From IMG/VR virus record IMGVR_UViG_3300042564_005881, positions 1 through 28,167 of that record: 28,167 bases of DNA, one strand, 5' to 3'. This DNA comes from a virus. This document shows, one piece after another, positions 5,378 to 13,912 of the stretch (positions are counted from its first letter, which is position 1; each line of letters starts with the position of its first letter). Under the pieces are notes generated by a model, which saw only the letters and a list, made by a program, of their open reading frames with translations, searched no databases and was not told the origin of the DNA. The position numbers were made by a program, and so were the translations under genes.

Positions 5378-7207
5378 GTGAAGTTTTTGGTTTTTCTTTT
5401 GTTTAGTTGTTTAATGAGTATCTCAGTTGCACAAGCACAATTATTAATTCCAGGAACTAATCTAACTGTGATTACAGTTAATGGTGGAACAGGTAGTTTA
5501 GTATCAATTCCAATTCCTGGAGGATCTGGATTATCAATTTCAGTGGGTCAAGGCTCTGCTGCACTTCCACTTCAAAACATTAATAACATGACAGATTCCA
5601 CTTCCGCTCAACTTGGTGATGATGGGTGGAAAGATGTTCCACTATCATTTCAATTTCCATATTGGGGCCAGGCATTTAATCAATCCACAATGTATAGCAA
5701 TGGTGTTGTTCAGTTTGGTAGACCAATAGGCAATGGTTGGCCAGATTGGAATAATTCTTTCTGCTGTCATGGTTCAAATTTAACCACAAATACAAATACT
5801 GGTTATAATTATTCTATTATGTCACTATGGACAGACTTGGTTGATTTTGATGGCAACACTACTTACTATCGTGGAACAACAGACTCTATGACTTATGGAT
5901 GGTACAATCAAAGTCAGTATGGACAAATAAATAATAGAAACACTTTTGAATTAAAAATAAACAATACTGGTGCATTTGATGTTCGTTATGGCGGCACATT
6001 TGTTTCTTCAACTCAGGGCGTTACTATCGGCACGACTGGAGATTTATCACAAGGTCAATATGTGCAACTTTATAATGGAATGGGATTTACTGGTCCAACG
6101 GCTGGGTTTAGTTGGGAAGCTTCAAGTGGCACTAATGCTGTTGACCAATGTATTATTAATCCACTATCGTCACCTTCATGTTCAGGATACCAAGCAGCAT
6201 ATCTTACTCAACAATGCTCTATAAGTGCATTATTTGATTCGTCGTGTTCAGGATATCAAATTGCATACTTTAATCAACAATGCTCATTGAATACATTATA
6301 TAATTTGAGCTGTCCAGGCTATGCTTCTGCTTACTTAACACACCAATGTTCTGTAAATCCTCTATATTCAACTACATGTAATGGATACGGACAAGCATAC
6401 TTAAATTCTCGATGTATCATTGATTCATTATATAGCAACAGATGTGAAGGTTATGCTACTGCTTATGCTATCAAGTATCTAGTGCCTAACATTGATTCAA
6501 CTGCTGTCAATGCATCGTTATCAAACACAGCTGCAACAAGAGTTAATGATCCAGTAAATACTATTGTGGCCACAAATACTGCCAGTACAACAATCAGTAA
6601 TGACGGCACAGTTTCTACTGGAGTGTCAATCACTGGTGATACCAATGTAGATAGAGCAATTACTGTTAGAGCATCAACAGCTAATGTTGCAATTGCACCA
6701 GGTGCAGTTCAGTTGGTGCCACCGCCACCCCCACCACAACAACAGATGGCTCAAAATGAACCAAGGGGTGATAACAAACAAGAGGATAGAAAAGATGATA
6801 CTTCGAAAGGCTCTGGAGGCAGTTCTTCGTCACAGAATTCTAATAATTCTCAAGCGTCACCTGATAGATCAGCAGCACCAACGGCTCGACAAGCAATCCA
6901 AGAACGAAGAGAGGCTGCAGCACTAGCATCAGCCGTAGAAAAGGGTAAAGACCTTTCCAATGAAATGGGCAAAGCATCCGATTTAGAAGCACAAAAAGCA
7001 GTTCAGAATATTGTCATTCAGGCAATGGGCTTCACTTCTGGATTTGATGCTTATAGTACACAGCTAATCACGCAGCAACAATTCTATAAACCATATCAAG
7101 TTTATGGCAATCAAAAAACAGTTGATAATCGTGCCAATCTAAGAATGTTTGGTGGTACTGATAGATTACATAATGAAATGGTGGAGCAGCAATATGAAGG
7201 TAGATAA
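5378..7207 (+). CDS. large exported protein with Cys-rich tandem repeats
   Basis: A 609-residue protein from a GTG start, with AGGAAT upstream and a signal peptide to about residue 20. Residues 70-245 form a beta-rich domain whose pattern (DDGWKDVPLSFQFPYWG, YSNGVVQFG, SIMSLWTDLVDF) resembles nidogen (NIDO)-type extracellular domains; this assignment is tentative. Residues 257-366 are five 22-residue repeats of the form [QR]C-x9-C-x-GY-x2-AY. Then follow a Thr/Ser/Asn-rich stretch, PPPPPPQQQ, a charged disordered Ser-rich stretch and an Ala-rich helical region (about 505-560). It may be a surface or adhesive protein of the virion or the infected cell. It lies between a secreted and a membrane-anchored protein, suggesting a joint complex. 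Confidence 0.7.
   Translation: MKFLVFLLFSCLMSISVAQAQLLIPGTNLTVITVNGGTGSLVSIPIPGGSGLSISVGQGSAALPLQNINNMTDSTSAQLGDDGWKDVPLSFQFPYWGQAFNQSTMYSNGVVQFGRPIGNGWPDWNNSFCCHGSNLTTNTNTGYNYSIMSLWTDLVDFDGNTTYYRGTTDSMTYGWYNQSQYGQINNRNTFELKINNTGAFDVRYGGTFVSSTQGVTIGTTGDLSQGQYVQLYNGMGFTGPTAGFSWEASSGTNAVDQCIINPLSSPSCSGYQAAYLTQQCSISALFDSSCSGYQIAYFNQQCSLNTLYNLSCPGYASAYLTHQCSVNPLYSTTCNGYGQAYLNSRCIIDSLYSNRCEGYATAYAIKYLVPNIDSTAVNASLSNTAATRVNDPVNTIVATNTASTTISNDGTVSTGVSITGDTNVDRAITVRASTANVAIAPGAVQLVPPPPPPQQQMAQNEPRGDNKQEDRKDDTSKGSGGSSSSQNSNNSQASPDRSAAPTARQAIQERREAAALASAVEKGKDLSNEMGKASDLEAQKAVQNIVIQAMGFTSGFDAYSTQLITQQQFYKPYQVYGNQKTVDNRANLRMFGGTDRLHNEMVEQQYEGR
6146..6475 (+). repeat. five tandem 66-bp coding repeats
   Basis: Five consecutive units of 22 codons within the exported protein. 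Each has two Cys nine residues apart, a GY and an AY dipeptide. The units differ at most other positions and in their DNA, so the repeat is old and held by selection on the protein rather than a recent duplication. Confidence 0.8.
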
Positions 7208-7222
7208 TATAAGGAAAATAAA

Positions 7223-7699
7223 ATGACAGCAAATAATAAGAACCTTGATGAAAAGGTCGAGCAGCTAGAAGAGGCGGCAAAAAAATATGCAAGTAAATAT
7301 ACTGTCATCTCAATAGGAGGTTATGAATTTACTCCTGCGAAATTGATGATAGCATTCACATTAGTGTCATCTATGCTTGGTGGTCTATATGGTGCATTTG
7401 AAATTTATAAAGACTATCAAGGAATGAAGAAGAAGATTACTGAATACATCTCACCAGATTTATCCGTCTTTGATAAAAGATTAGCGGTGATTGAAGAAAA
7501 CAGCCAGAAAACTACCGATTACACAAGAGACATTAAGAATGATTTGAAGCAAGATTTGCGCCGTCTTGAAGTGGTTGTTGAACAGGTAGAGAGAACCACA
7601 AAGCAGGCACAACGTGAATCTGAAGATGATGTTCGCCAATTGAGAAAAGAACTTGATAGTAAAATACAAAAGGCTTTGGATAATCCACTATCAAGGTAA
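7223..7699 (+). CDS. membrane-anchored coiled-coil protein
   Basis: A 158-residue protein. The N terminus (1-25) is charged and helical. One membrane helix spans about residues 40-62 (LMIAFTLVSSMLGGLYGAF). The rest, about 85-150, is a long charged coiled coil with regular hydrophobic spacing (IKNDLKQDLRRLEVVVEQVE). TAAGGAAAATAAA precedes the start. It closes the three-gene cassette with the exported proteins upstream and is followed by a terminator. A spanin or baseplate role cannot be excluded; nothing in the sequence decides. There is no lipobox or enzymatic motif. Confidence 0.65.
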   Translation: MTANNKNLDEKVEQLEEAAKKYASKYTVISIGGYEFTPAKLMIAFTLVSSMLGGLYGAFEIYKDYQGMKKKITEYISPDLSVFDKRLAVIEENSQKTTDYTRDIKNDLKQDLRRLEVVVEQVERTTKQAQRESEDDVRQLRKELDSKIQKALDNPLSR

Positions 7700-7705
7700 A
7701 AAAGG

Positions 7706-7733
7706 CAACCATCGCAATGATGGTTGTTTTCTT
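7706..7733 (+). terminator. intrinsic terminator
   Basis: CAACCATC (7706-7713) and GATGGTTG (7719-7726) form an 8-bp stem with a 5-base loop, followed by TTTTCTT. It ends the exported/membrane cassette. Confidence 0.8.
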
Positions 7734-7756
7734 ACAATAGTTACCTTTTTTGCAGC

Positions 7757-7785
7757 TTGACAGGCGCCATAGGTTGTGATATAAT
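7757..7785 (+). promoter_or_regulatory. strong sigma70-type promoter
   Basis: TTGACA at 7757-7762, exactly 17 bases, then TATAAT at 7780-7785 with TG one base before it: both boxes match the consensus perfectly. It drives the operon starting at 7820. Confidence 0.85.
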
Positions 7786-7819
7786 GTGTATCTAAATCAA
7801 ATATTATGAGGGTTTTATA

Positions 7820-8905
7820 ATGGCAAGAGTGCTAGATGCTAACACACTTTATTCAGGTACTGAACCAAAAATTGTTGGTGATTTAACTCGTTTGCAGCTA
7901 ACGAAAGCCTTGAATTGGTATTCCCAAAACAAGGATGCCAAAGATGCCCTAAGATGGGCAAGTGAATATCTCAACAAAAAACTCAAATTAAAAATCTCTG
8001 AAGTAAACATTAAAAACCAAACCAGTTCATTTGGTTGGATTTGCCGTATTGTAAACAATGGCGGTATTCTACCCAAAGAGAATACAAATTGGTTGGGAGA
8101 TGAGATTGAAAAGTTGAAATTGGTAAAAGAACCAATTATTGACATTTCTTCAACAAAATCAGTTTCTATAATTCCATCAATTCAGGAAAGAATCAAAGAT
8201 TCCGCTTCTCGCATTATTGGTGAATTAGATGGATTTGTTGATGACTTTGTTTTGAATGGCTGTAAAGAGTCCAGTAAAACTCCTAGAGGTATGATGGTCG
8301 AATTGAAAGCAAAATTTGTCCACACTAAGGCGATTGTTGAACACTACAAAAAAGTCCGTGGAGAGATTGCAGAAGCTCTTGTTGGTGATGATGAGCAATT
8401 GACAGAGGGTTATTCTAATTTCAATAAAGTTGAATTGAAGCGATTTGAAGCATTTCTTTCAAAAATGATTGATGATGCTTTGATGTTGGAAGATGAATCT
8501 AAAAAGAATCGCACACCAAAAAAGAGAAAAGTTAAATCACCCGATGAATTGATTGTTAACCTAAAATATTGTATTGAAGATGAAGCGACTAAATTTAAGT
8601 CGGTAGATCCAAAATCAATCATCGGTGCTTCTGCTCTTTGGGTATATAATGCAAAGACTAGAAAACTTGGTTGTTACTTTGCTGATGATGCGGGTGGATT
8701 ATCAATTAAAGGCTCAACAGTTGTAAATTACACCGAAAGTAAATCGGTACAAAAGAAGTTGAGAAAACCAGAACAATTTATTTCAGAAGTCATTGGTGGC
8801 GGAAAAGTGTTTCTCAAAAATGTTATAGATAGTATTCAGACAGTAGAATCTCCTTTATCAGGAAGGATCAGCGCTGATACGGTATTGATTAGGATTATAA
8901 AATGA
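7820..8905 (+). CDS. conserved T4-like phage protein of unknown function, 361 aa
   Basis: A soluble protein with two parts. Residues 1-95 hold a helical segment LTRLQLTKALNWYSQNKDAKDALRWA, which I recognise from T4-like phages of aquatic hosts. Residues 110-240 are helical and charged, with a basic linker (KKNRTPKKRKVKS) near 230-242. The C-terminal part (245-361) is beta-rich (ALWVYNAKTRKLGCYFADDAGGLSI). The function is unknown. ATGAGGGTTTTATA precedes the start. It is the first gene after a consensus promoter, and its end overlaps the phosphoesterase start in an ATGA junction, so the two are probably coupled. Confidence 0.75.
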   Translation: MARVLDANTLYSGTEPKIVGDLTRLQLTKALNWYSQNKDAKDALRWASEYLNKKLKLKISEVNIKNQTSSFGWICRIVNNGGILPKENTNWLGDEIEKLKLVKEPIIDISSTKSVSIIPSIQERIKDSASRIIGELDGFVDDFVLNGCKESSKTPRGMMVELKAKFVHTKAIVEHYKKVRGEIAEALVGDDEQLTEGYSNFNKVELKRFEAFLSKMIDDALMLEDESKKNRTPKKRKVKSPDELIVNLKYCIEDEATKFKSVDPKSIIGASALWVYNAKTRKLGCYFADDAGGLSIKGSTVVNYTESKSVQKKLRKPEQFISEVIGGGKVFLKNVIDSIQTVESPLSGRISADTVLIRIIK

Positions 8906-9846
8906 AAATTGCAATATGCTCGGATATTCACCTGGAGTGGGGGGATATTAATTTACAGAATACAGAAAATGCCGATGTGTTAATACTCGGTGGTGATATT
9001 TGTTTGGCTGCCGATATTGGTCGACCAGACGAAAATAATATATTTGAAGGTGCAAGAAGTCATCGTGTTATCGATTTCTTTAAGCGTTGTTCCTTTCAGT
9101 TTCCACATGTGATTTATATTATGGGTAACCATGAACACTATAATGGTGATTTTGCCACAAGTGGAAACAAAATCAAATCAATGTTAGAATCTAATATGTT
9201 GAGCAATGTTTATTTTCTTGACAAAGAAGTTAAGATTATCGATGATGTAACCTTTGTTGGTGGAACTCTGTGGACTAATATGAACAATAGCGATGAAATG
9301 ACTATGAATCATGTTAGCCGTAGAATGAATGATTTTCAATGTGTTAAGAATAGTCTTCGTGTGATTTCTAGGAAAGTTCCAATCTATGAACTAAATCCCA
9401 ATTATACAGAAGATGGTGTAAATGGCGGTATGTACGCTACAAAAGAGAATGGTGCTTACACCGTAATTGGTCATAAGAGGAAAGAAGAGATTTCTCATTT
9501 TTCGCCAGAAGATTCTGTTGTTGATCACAAGAAAATGATTGAATACATTCAGACTGTGATTGAAGGTAAGTTTGACCAAAAGTTTGTTGTTGTTGGTCAT
9601 CATGCACCTAGTAAGTTGTCTACTCATGCTCGTTATAGGCATGACACATTAATGAATGGTGCATATAGCACTTCATTGGATGAATACATTATTGATCATC
9701 CACAAATTAAATTGTGGACTCATGGACATACACATGAAGATTTTGATTATATGCTTGGTTCTACTCGCATCGTTTGTAACCCCCGTGGTTATATTAACCA
9801 TGAGGAACGAGCGGATAGATTTGAATTAAAAACTGTGGAGATTTAA
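8902..9846 (+). CDS. calcineurin-like metallophosphoesterase
   Basis: A 314-residue metallophosphoesterase with a full metal-ligand set: D8 and H10 (SDIH), D32 (GGD), N76-H77-E78 (GNHEH, where E replaces the usual D), VVGHHAPS near residue 234 and THGHTH near 274, followed by NPRGY. These enzymes hydrolyse phosphate esters with two metal ions; the substrate cannot be inferred here. The NPRGY ending is usual in this subfamily. It starts inside the stop of the preceding gene and is followed at once by a tiny ORF. It differs from the tRNA-region phosphoesterase in size and subfamily. Confidence 0.87.
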   Translation: MKIAICSDIHLEWGDINLQNTENADVLILGGDICLAADIGRPDENNIFEGARSHRVIDFFKRCSFQFPHVIYIMGNHEHYNGDFATSGNKIKSMLESNMLSNVYFLDKEVKIIDDVTFVGGTLWTNMNNSDEMTMNHVSRRMNDFQCVKNSLRVISRKVPIYELNPNYTEDGVNGGMYATKENGAYTVIGHKRKEEISHFSPEDSVVDHKKMIEYIQTVIEGKFDQKFVVVGHHAPSKLSTHARYRHDTLMNGAYSTSLDEYIIDHPQIKLWTHGHTHEDFDYMLGSTRIVCNPRGYINHEERADRFELKTVEI

Positions 9847-9929
9847 TGATACAATTACTGATCTACCAAAATGGCCGTTTGCAACCAAAGATTAAACCAT
9901 CTTTGCCACATAACTACATAAAACTATAG
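9846..9929 (+). CDS. possible 27-aa small protein
   Basis: An ATG that shares its first base with the stop of the phosphoesterase gene (TAATG junction) opens 27 codons (MIQLLIYQNGRLQPKIKPSL...) ending at TAG 9927-9929. The overlap and sensible composition favour translation, but the length is too short for certainty. The remainder of the gap up to 9945 contains a TATAAT-like sequence (9930-9935) without a good -35 box. Confidence 0.35.
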   Translation: MIQLLIYQNGRLQPKIKPSLPHNYIKL

Positions 9930-9944
9930 TATAATGGCCTTATT

Positions 9945-10793
9945 ATGATAATCGTTGATTATAATCAAGTAGCAATCTCAAACTTAATGGAACAGATTGG
10001 CTCATCTAAAATTGCGGTAGATGAGACACTAGTTCGCCATATGATTTTGAATACCATTCGCACCTATGTGAAGAAGTATAAAGAGTCCCATGGGCCTGAG
10101 GTTGTTATTGCCTGTGATAGCAAAAACTATTGGCGCCGTAGTATCTTTCCTCAATACAAAGCAGGAAGAAAGAAGGCAAGAGAATCTTCTGGTCACGATT
10201 GGAATACTATCTTTGATTGTCTCAATAAAATCCGTGACGAGTTGAAATTACACTCGCCATATAAAGTGATTGAAATTGAAACGTGTGAAGCTGATGATAT
10301 CATTGCTGTTTTGACAATGAAGTTTGCTGCTACACAAAAGGTGATGATTCTTTCCTCAGATAAAGACTTTGCTCAATTGCAAAGATTCCCTAATGTTGAA
10401 CAATACTCACCAATTCTAAAGAAGGTAATCAAAGAACCATTACCTCTTGCACAACTGAAACAACTTATTATTCGTGGAGATAAAAGTGATGGTGTTCCTA
10501 ATATTCTTAGTGCTGATGATTGTTTTGTTACTGCTACGAGACAAAAACCGATAACAGAAGCTAAAATTATTGTTTGGATGAATCAAGAACCTTCAGAATT
10601 TTGTAATGATTTGATGTTGCGTAATTTCTCACGGAATGAAACACTAATCGACCTTACAAAAATACCTGAAAATCTGAAAGAATCTATACTACATACCTAT
10701 GAGAGCGCAAAAGGTAAAACTAAGCAAGAGTTTATGAACTACCTAATTGCGAACCGTCTCAAAAATCTATTTAACGTGATTGATGAATTCTAA
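9945..10793 (+). CDS. rnh: RNase H / flap endonuclease (T4 Rnh-like)
   Basis: A 282-residue homologue of T4 RNase H (305 residues), a FEN-type 5' nuclease that removes RNA primers and flaps during lagging-strand synthesis. The acidic metal-binding residues are in place: D5 (IIVDYNQ), D58 (IACDSKNYWR), E112/E115/D117/D118 (ETCEADD), D139/D141 (SSDKDF) and D179/D182 (GDKSDGVPN), the last being the helix-hairpin-helix entry of the family. The basic region FPQYKAGRKKAR is also conserved. In T4 rnh lies next to dsbA; here it is some 13 kb away, showing rearrangement. It overlaps the next gene by one base. Confidence 0.9.
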   Translation: MIIVDYNQVAISNLMEQIGSSKIAVDETLVRHMILNTIRTYVKKYKESHGPEVVIACDSKNYWRRSIFPQYKAGRKKARESSGHDWNTIFDCLNKIRDELKLHSPYKVIEIETCEADDIIAVLTMKFAATQKVMILSSDKDFAQLQRFPNVEQYSPILKKVIKEPLPLAQLKQLIIRGDKSDGVPNILSADDCFVTATRQKPITEAKIIVWMNQEPSEFCNDLMLRNFSRNETLIDLTKIPENLKESILHTYESAKGKTKQEFMNYLIANRLKNLFNVIDEF

Positions 10794-11233
10794 TGAGTGC
10801 AGAAAAACTATATTCCGAAATTCTTGAAGATTTTGAAGCAGCACCAGACAAAGCAGCTAAATTGAATGTGTTAAGAAAATACGACCATAAAATGTTTCGT
10901 GAATTCTTGGAAGCTTCTTTTAATCCTGATGTTGTGTTTGATGTTGAAGTGCCAAATTATAAACCAGATACTTCTCCTGCTGGCTTAAATATGACTTATT
11001 TGGATATGGAGATGAATAAAATTTATCGGTTTGTTAAGAATCATCCAAGACGAACAAATGTTGAACCTAAAAAGTTATCAAAATTGTTGGAAATTATTTT
11101 AGTGTCTCTACATAAAGATGAAGCTGAATTATTGGTTAAATGTATTCGAAGGGAAATAAAAATTCCTTTTCTAACACCAAAAATAATTAGAGAAGCTTAT
11201 AATGACAATAACATGTTAGGAAAAGCAAAATGA
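10793..11233 (+). CDS. DUF6433-like conserved T4-like phage protein
   Basis: A 146-residue protein with the pattern KYDHKMFREFLEASFNPDVVFDVEVPNY, MNKIYRFVKNHPRR and SLHKDEAELLVKCIRREIKIPFLTPKI. I recognise it as a family conserved in cyanophages and related T4-like phages (DUF6433 type). The role is unknown; the frequent position near replication and nucleotide genes suggests DNA metabolism, but this is inference. It starts at the last base of rnh and ends in an ATGA overlap with the glycosyltransferase. It lacks catalytic motifs and membrane segments. Confidence 0.7.
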   Translation: MSAEKLYSEILEDFEAAPDKAAKLNVLRKYDHKMFREFLEASFNPDVVFDVEVPNYKPDTSPAGLNMTYLDMEMNKIYRFVKNHPRRTNVEPKKLSKLLEIILVSLHKDEAELLVKCIRREIKIPFLTPKIIREAYNDNNMLGKAK

Positions 11234-12000
11234 AAGTTGCTGTTGTTACACCAACGATTGCTTCTGAACATTTACCAAAGTGTATTGATTCGGTAGATAA
11301 ACAAACATATGAAAATCTCACCCACTACATATTCATCGATGGTTGTCAGTATGAACCAAAGGCAAGAGAAATTCTTGTGGGTTCATCTAAGACCAGAATA
11401 ATTGAATTGGAAGAGAATGTTGGCAAAGGTTGGTATGGGCATAGAGTTTATGCAGCTTCTTCATTTTTAGTCAATGCAGATGTTATTTGTTATTTGGATG
11501 AAGACAACTGGTTTGAATCGGATCATATTGAAAAGATGGTGCGAAAATTAGAAGAAGGTTATGATTGGGTTTATTCTCTAAGGAACATACACGATGAAGA
11601 AGGAAAATTTCTCTGTGAAGACAATTGTGAATCGCTTGGCAAATGGCCTGTATATTTTAATCCTAAAGTACATCACATTGATACATCATGTTTTGCCATA
11701 CGGCGTGATGTTGCTGTTCGGATTGGTCATGCTTGGTACGGTCAATGGGGCGCAGATAGACAATTCTTTGATGCGCTGAAAACTGATTTTACAAATTATG
11801 GTTGTACGAATACAAACAGTGTTGCATATCGATTAAATGGAAATGCCAACTCCGTGACAGAAGAATTTTTCACAAAAGGTAATAAAATTAACAAAGAAAA
11901 ATACTTTGATCAATTTCCTTGGAAGAATGATACAAAACCAGCGACCATTCGCAAAGAAGAAAAAATTGAAGTTGGACCAGGAATAAAAATCATATTATGA
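11230..12000 (+). CDS. family 2 glycosyltransferase
   Basis: A 256-residue GT-A fold glycosyltransferase. The N terminus VAVVTPTIASEHLPKCIDSVDKQTY is the nucleotide-sugar-binding start of GT2 enzymes. YLDEDN (D90, D92) is the DxD-type metal site. The later WGADRQFFD near 173-181 fits the acceptor-side catalytic region. The protein transfers a sugar from a UDP-, GDP- or similar donor to an unknown acceptor. It overlaps a GalE-like epimerase gene by four bases, so the pair probably supplies and transfers a hexose, for example to phage DNA, a virion protein or a host surface glycan. It contains no membrane helix. Confidence 0.85.
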   Translation: MKVAVVTPTIASEHLPKCIDSVDKQTYENLTHYIFIDGCQYEPKAREILVGSSKTRIIELEENVGKGWYGHRVYAASSFLVNADVICYLDEDNWFESDHIEKMVRKLEEGYDWVYSLRNIHDEEGKFLCEDNCESLGKWPVYFNPKVHHIDTSCFAIRRDVAVRIGHAWYGQWGADRQFFDALKTDFTNYGCTNTNSVAYRLNGNANSVTEEFFTKGNKINKEKYFDQFPWKNDTKPATIRKEEKIEVGPGIKIIL

Positions 12001-12938
12001 AAACAGCATTGATAACAGGTGGCGCAGGCTACTTAGGTAGTCATCTAGCAAAAACATTAAAGAAGGGTGGTTGGAAAGTTGTTGGTCTAGGGCATAAGAG
12101 ACACACACTTAATCCTTATTTTGATACGATGCATTATGCAGATATCAGAGACCAAGATGCCTTACATGATTTGTTTAGTAAAATCAAATTTGATGTGGTT
12201 GTTCATTTGGCTGCTCGAATCGAAGCGGGCATTTCATTTCAGGAACCAACTGAGTTCTATTCAGTCAATACTGGTGGTACTTGTAATCTTATTAATGTAA
12301 TGTCTCATCATGGCGTAAAGAATCTTGTATTTTCATCCACCGCAGCAGTTTATAAAGCAAAAGATTCACCCATATTGGAAAGTGATGAAAAATTTAACAA
12401 TTCTCCATATGGTAATTCTAAACTGTGTGCCGAGCAGGCAATTGAAGCTTCTGGTTTGAATTATGTTATTTTTCGATATTTCAATTTGACTGGTGCCGAC
12501 CCTGATGGTGAATTTGGCGAAGCACATGAACCAGAGACACACTTGATTCCTCGATTGATAGAAAATATAAATAACTTTCAGTTAAACGGTAATGACTATA
12601 ATACACCAGATGGCACTTGTATTAGAGATTATGTTCATGTATCGGATGTTGCAGAAGCACACATCAATGCAGCCAATTACTTACTAGAAGGCAATAAATC
12701 AATCACAATGAATCTTGGTACAAACCGAGGTCATTCTATCCTTGAGATGATCACCGCACTGGAATCAATCATCAATCAAAAAGTTACCTATACAATCAAT
12801 CCTCGGCGTAGTGGTGATGCGGATAGTTTAGTTGCCGATAACACTATTGCTAAAGAAGTGTTGAAATATAATCCAAGGTATGATATAGTAGATATCTTAA
12901 AAACCGCATATGAATGGCATAATGGCAACAAAGGCTGA
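11997..12938 (+). CDS. galE: UDP-glucose 4-epimerase-like (GalE family) protein
   Basis: A 313-residue extended short-chain dehydrogenase/reductase. The Rossmann NAD motif is GGAGYLG (residues 8-14), the catalytic set is S113-S114-T115 with Y138 and K142 (YGNSK), and RYFNLTGADPDGEFGE and RDYVHVSDVAEAH are GalE-typical. It is slightly shorter than E. coli GalE (338). It probably interconverts UDP-glucose and UDP-galactose or the N-acetyl forms, using NAD. Coupled by ATGA overlap to the glycosyltransferase upstream, it likely sets that enzyme's donor. The substrate cannot be fixed from sequence. Confidence 0.87.
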   Translation: MKTALITGGAGYLGSHLAKTLKKGGWKVVGLGHKRHTLNPYFDTMHYADIRDQDALHDLFSKIKFDVVVHLAARIEAGISFQEPTEFYSVNTGGTCNLINVMSHHGVKNLVFSSTAAVYKAKDSPILESDEKFNNSPYGNSKLCAEQAIEASGLNYVIFRYFNLTGADPDGEFGEAHEPETHLIPRLIENINNFQLNGNDYNTPDGTCIRDYVHVSDVAEAHINAANYLLEGNKSITMNLGTNRGHSILEMITALESIINQKVTYTINPRRSGDADSLVADNTIAKEVLKYNPRYDIVDILKTAYEWHNGNKG

Positions 12939-13512
12939 CAAAAAAGAATTAGACGAAATAATGAGTGCAGCCGAGACGGTTAATCTTGGATTACTTTCTG
13001 CATCTTTTCATTATCTAGGTAATGATATTGATGAAGATAGCGTGTCAAGTGCTATCCGTTGGATAGTATATGAAAATCTCAAACCAGAGCCCGAGAAAAT
13101 ACTCACACTAATGATTAATTCAGTTGGTGGTGATTTGTCTCAGGCATTTGCTTTGATTGATATAATGAAGAACTCTAAGCATCCAATAAGAACAATTGGT
13201 GTTGGTTCTGTGATATCAGCAGCGTTTTTGATTTTTGCAAGTGGTGCAAAAGGTGAAAGATTCATTGCTAGAAATACTAGTATCATGTGTCACCAATATT
13301 ACTCTTCATCCGAAGGGAAACACCACGATCTTAAAGCCTATGGTAAGGAAATGGAATCAACAAACAAAAGAATGACTGATATTCTTAAAGAAGCAACAGA
13401 TTTAGATTTGAAGAAGATAAGATCAAAATTGTTACCACCGACAGATGTGTGGATGGCTCCTGGTGACCTTATTGCACTTGGCATAGCAGATAATTATTTG
13501 AGCTACACATAA
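12910..13512 (+). CDS. clpP: ClpP-like serine protease
   Basis: A 200-residue homologue of ClpP, the proteolytic chamber that works with ClpX or ClpA unfoldases. The catalytic triad aligns with E. coli ClpP: S103 (GVGSVISAAF, in place of GQAASMGAF), H128 (IMCHQY) and D140 (KHHDLK). The SVGGD strand and SGAKGERF are also conserved. The N terminus overlaps galE by 29 bases; a second in-frame ATG at 12922 would remove four residues, and neither has a strong ribosome binding site. No Clp ATPase gene is visible, so it would pair with a host unfoldase or act alone. ClpP genes occur in some T4-like phages, where a prohead-protease-like or host-modifying role has been suggested. Confidence 0.85.
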   Translation: MNGIMATKADKKELDEIMSAAETVNLGLLSASFHYLGNDIDEDSVSSAIRWIVYENLKPEPEKILTLMINSVGGDLSQAFALIDIMKNSKHPIRTIGVGSVISAAFLIFASGAKGERFIARNTSIMCHQYYSSSEGKHHDLKAYGKEMESTNKRMTDILKEATDLDLKKIRSKLLPPTDVWMAPGDLIALGIADNYLSYT

Positions 13513-13536
13513 AGAAAGGATGTATGGTATTATAAA

Positions 13537-13686
13537 ATGTTCACAAATAAGAATCATCAAAAATCGATTAAAATTAAATCGAAACGAACTGAAGAAGAGG
13601 GGTTTGTAAAAATAAAACAGCAACAAAAGAAGGACAAAAATGTTTGGAGATTGTTGCGACAAGAGGAAAAAGATTATGTCATATAG
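13537..13686 (+). CDS. small basic phage protein, 49 aa
   Basis: A highly charged protein, rich in Lys, Glu and Gln, with a conserved-looking C-terminal segment VWRLLRQEEKDY. There is no good ribosome binding site directly before the ATG, but AAAGGA occurs about 18 bases upstream. Its end overlaps the start of the next gene by 11 bases, and that gene's ribosome binding site (GAGGAAAA) lies within it, the usual junction in this genome. I do not recognise the family. Confidence rests on composition and junction. Confidence 0.5.
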   Translation: MFTNKNHQKSIKIKSKRTEEEGFVKIKQQQKKDKNVWRLLRQEEKDYVI

Positions 13687-13843
13687 AGACATCCTAGAAA
13701 AACAAATTGCAGATTTGGAACAACGAATAAAATCAACACAAGATGAAAAATCTGAGTTGAAAAAACAACTTAACAAATTAAAAGTAACAGAATTCGAAGA
13801 AGATATGGCTACTGAATCTACACAAATTCTGCTCAAGGGTTAG
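13676..13843 (+). CDS. small coiled-coil protein, 55 aa
   Basis: The protein starts MSYRDILEKQIADLEQ and is a single amphipathic coiled coil to about residue 38, followed by an acidic tail. I chose the ATG at 13676 because GAGGAAAA precedes it; an earlier in-frame ATG at 13640 would lie deep in the upstream gene. It is probably an oligomerising accessory protein; no function is known. A promoter and a new transcription unit follow within 80 bases. Confidence 0.6.
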   Translation: MSYRDILEKQIADLEQRIKSTQDEKSELKKQLNKLKVTEFEEDMATESTQILLKG

Positions 13844-13883
13844 TAACCACTAACTTAGTTGTTGCCTAAAGCAATATTAGGGC

Positions 13884-13912
13884 TTGACATTCATACCATA
13901 ATATGTTACTAT
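13884..13912 (+). promoter_or_regulatory. sigma70-type promoter with extended -10
   Basis: TTGACA at 13884-13889, a 17-base spacer, then TACTAT at 13907-13912 preceded by TGT (extended -10). The predicted transcript start is near 13919, the A of the next ATG. Confidence 0.6.

Noticed and set aside
5970-6926. Frame-shifted ORFs within the large exported protein gene
   Set aside because: They are shadows of the repeat-rich coding sequence with improbable composition.
9930-9935. TATAAT before rnh as a promoter
   Set aside because: No acceptable -35 at 16-18 bases; TTGCCA is 21 bases away. It may act weakly, but I did not list it.
10793-11233. Gene 59 helicase loader at this position
   Set aside because: Its motifs match the DUF6433-type family; the true gp59 signature (DKYFF-x-KLS, SW-x-GNL) is at 24174-24770.
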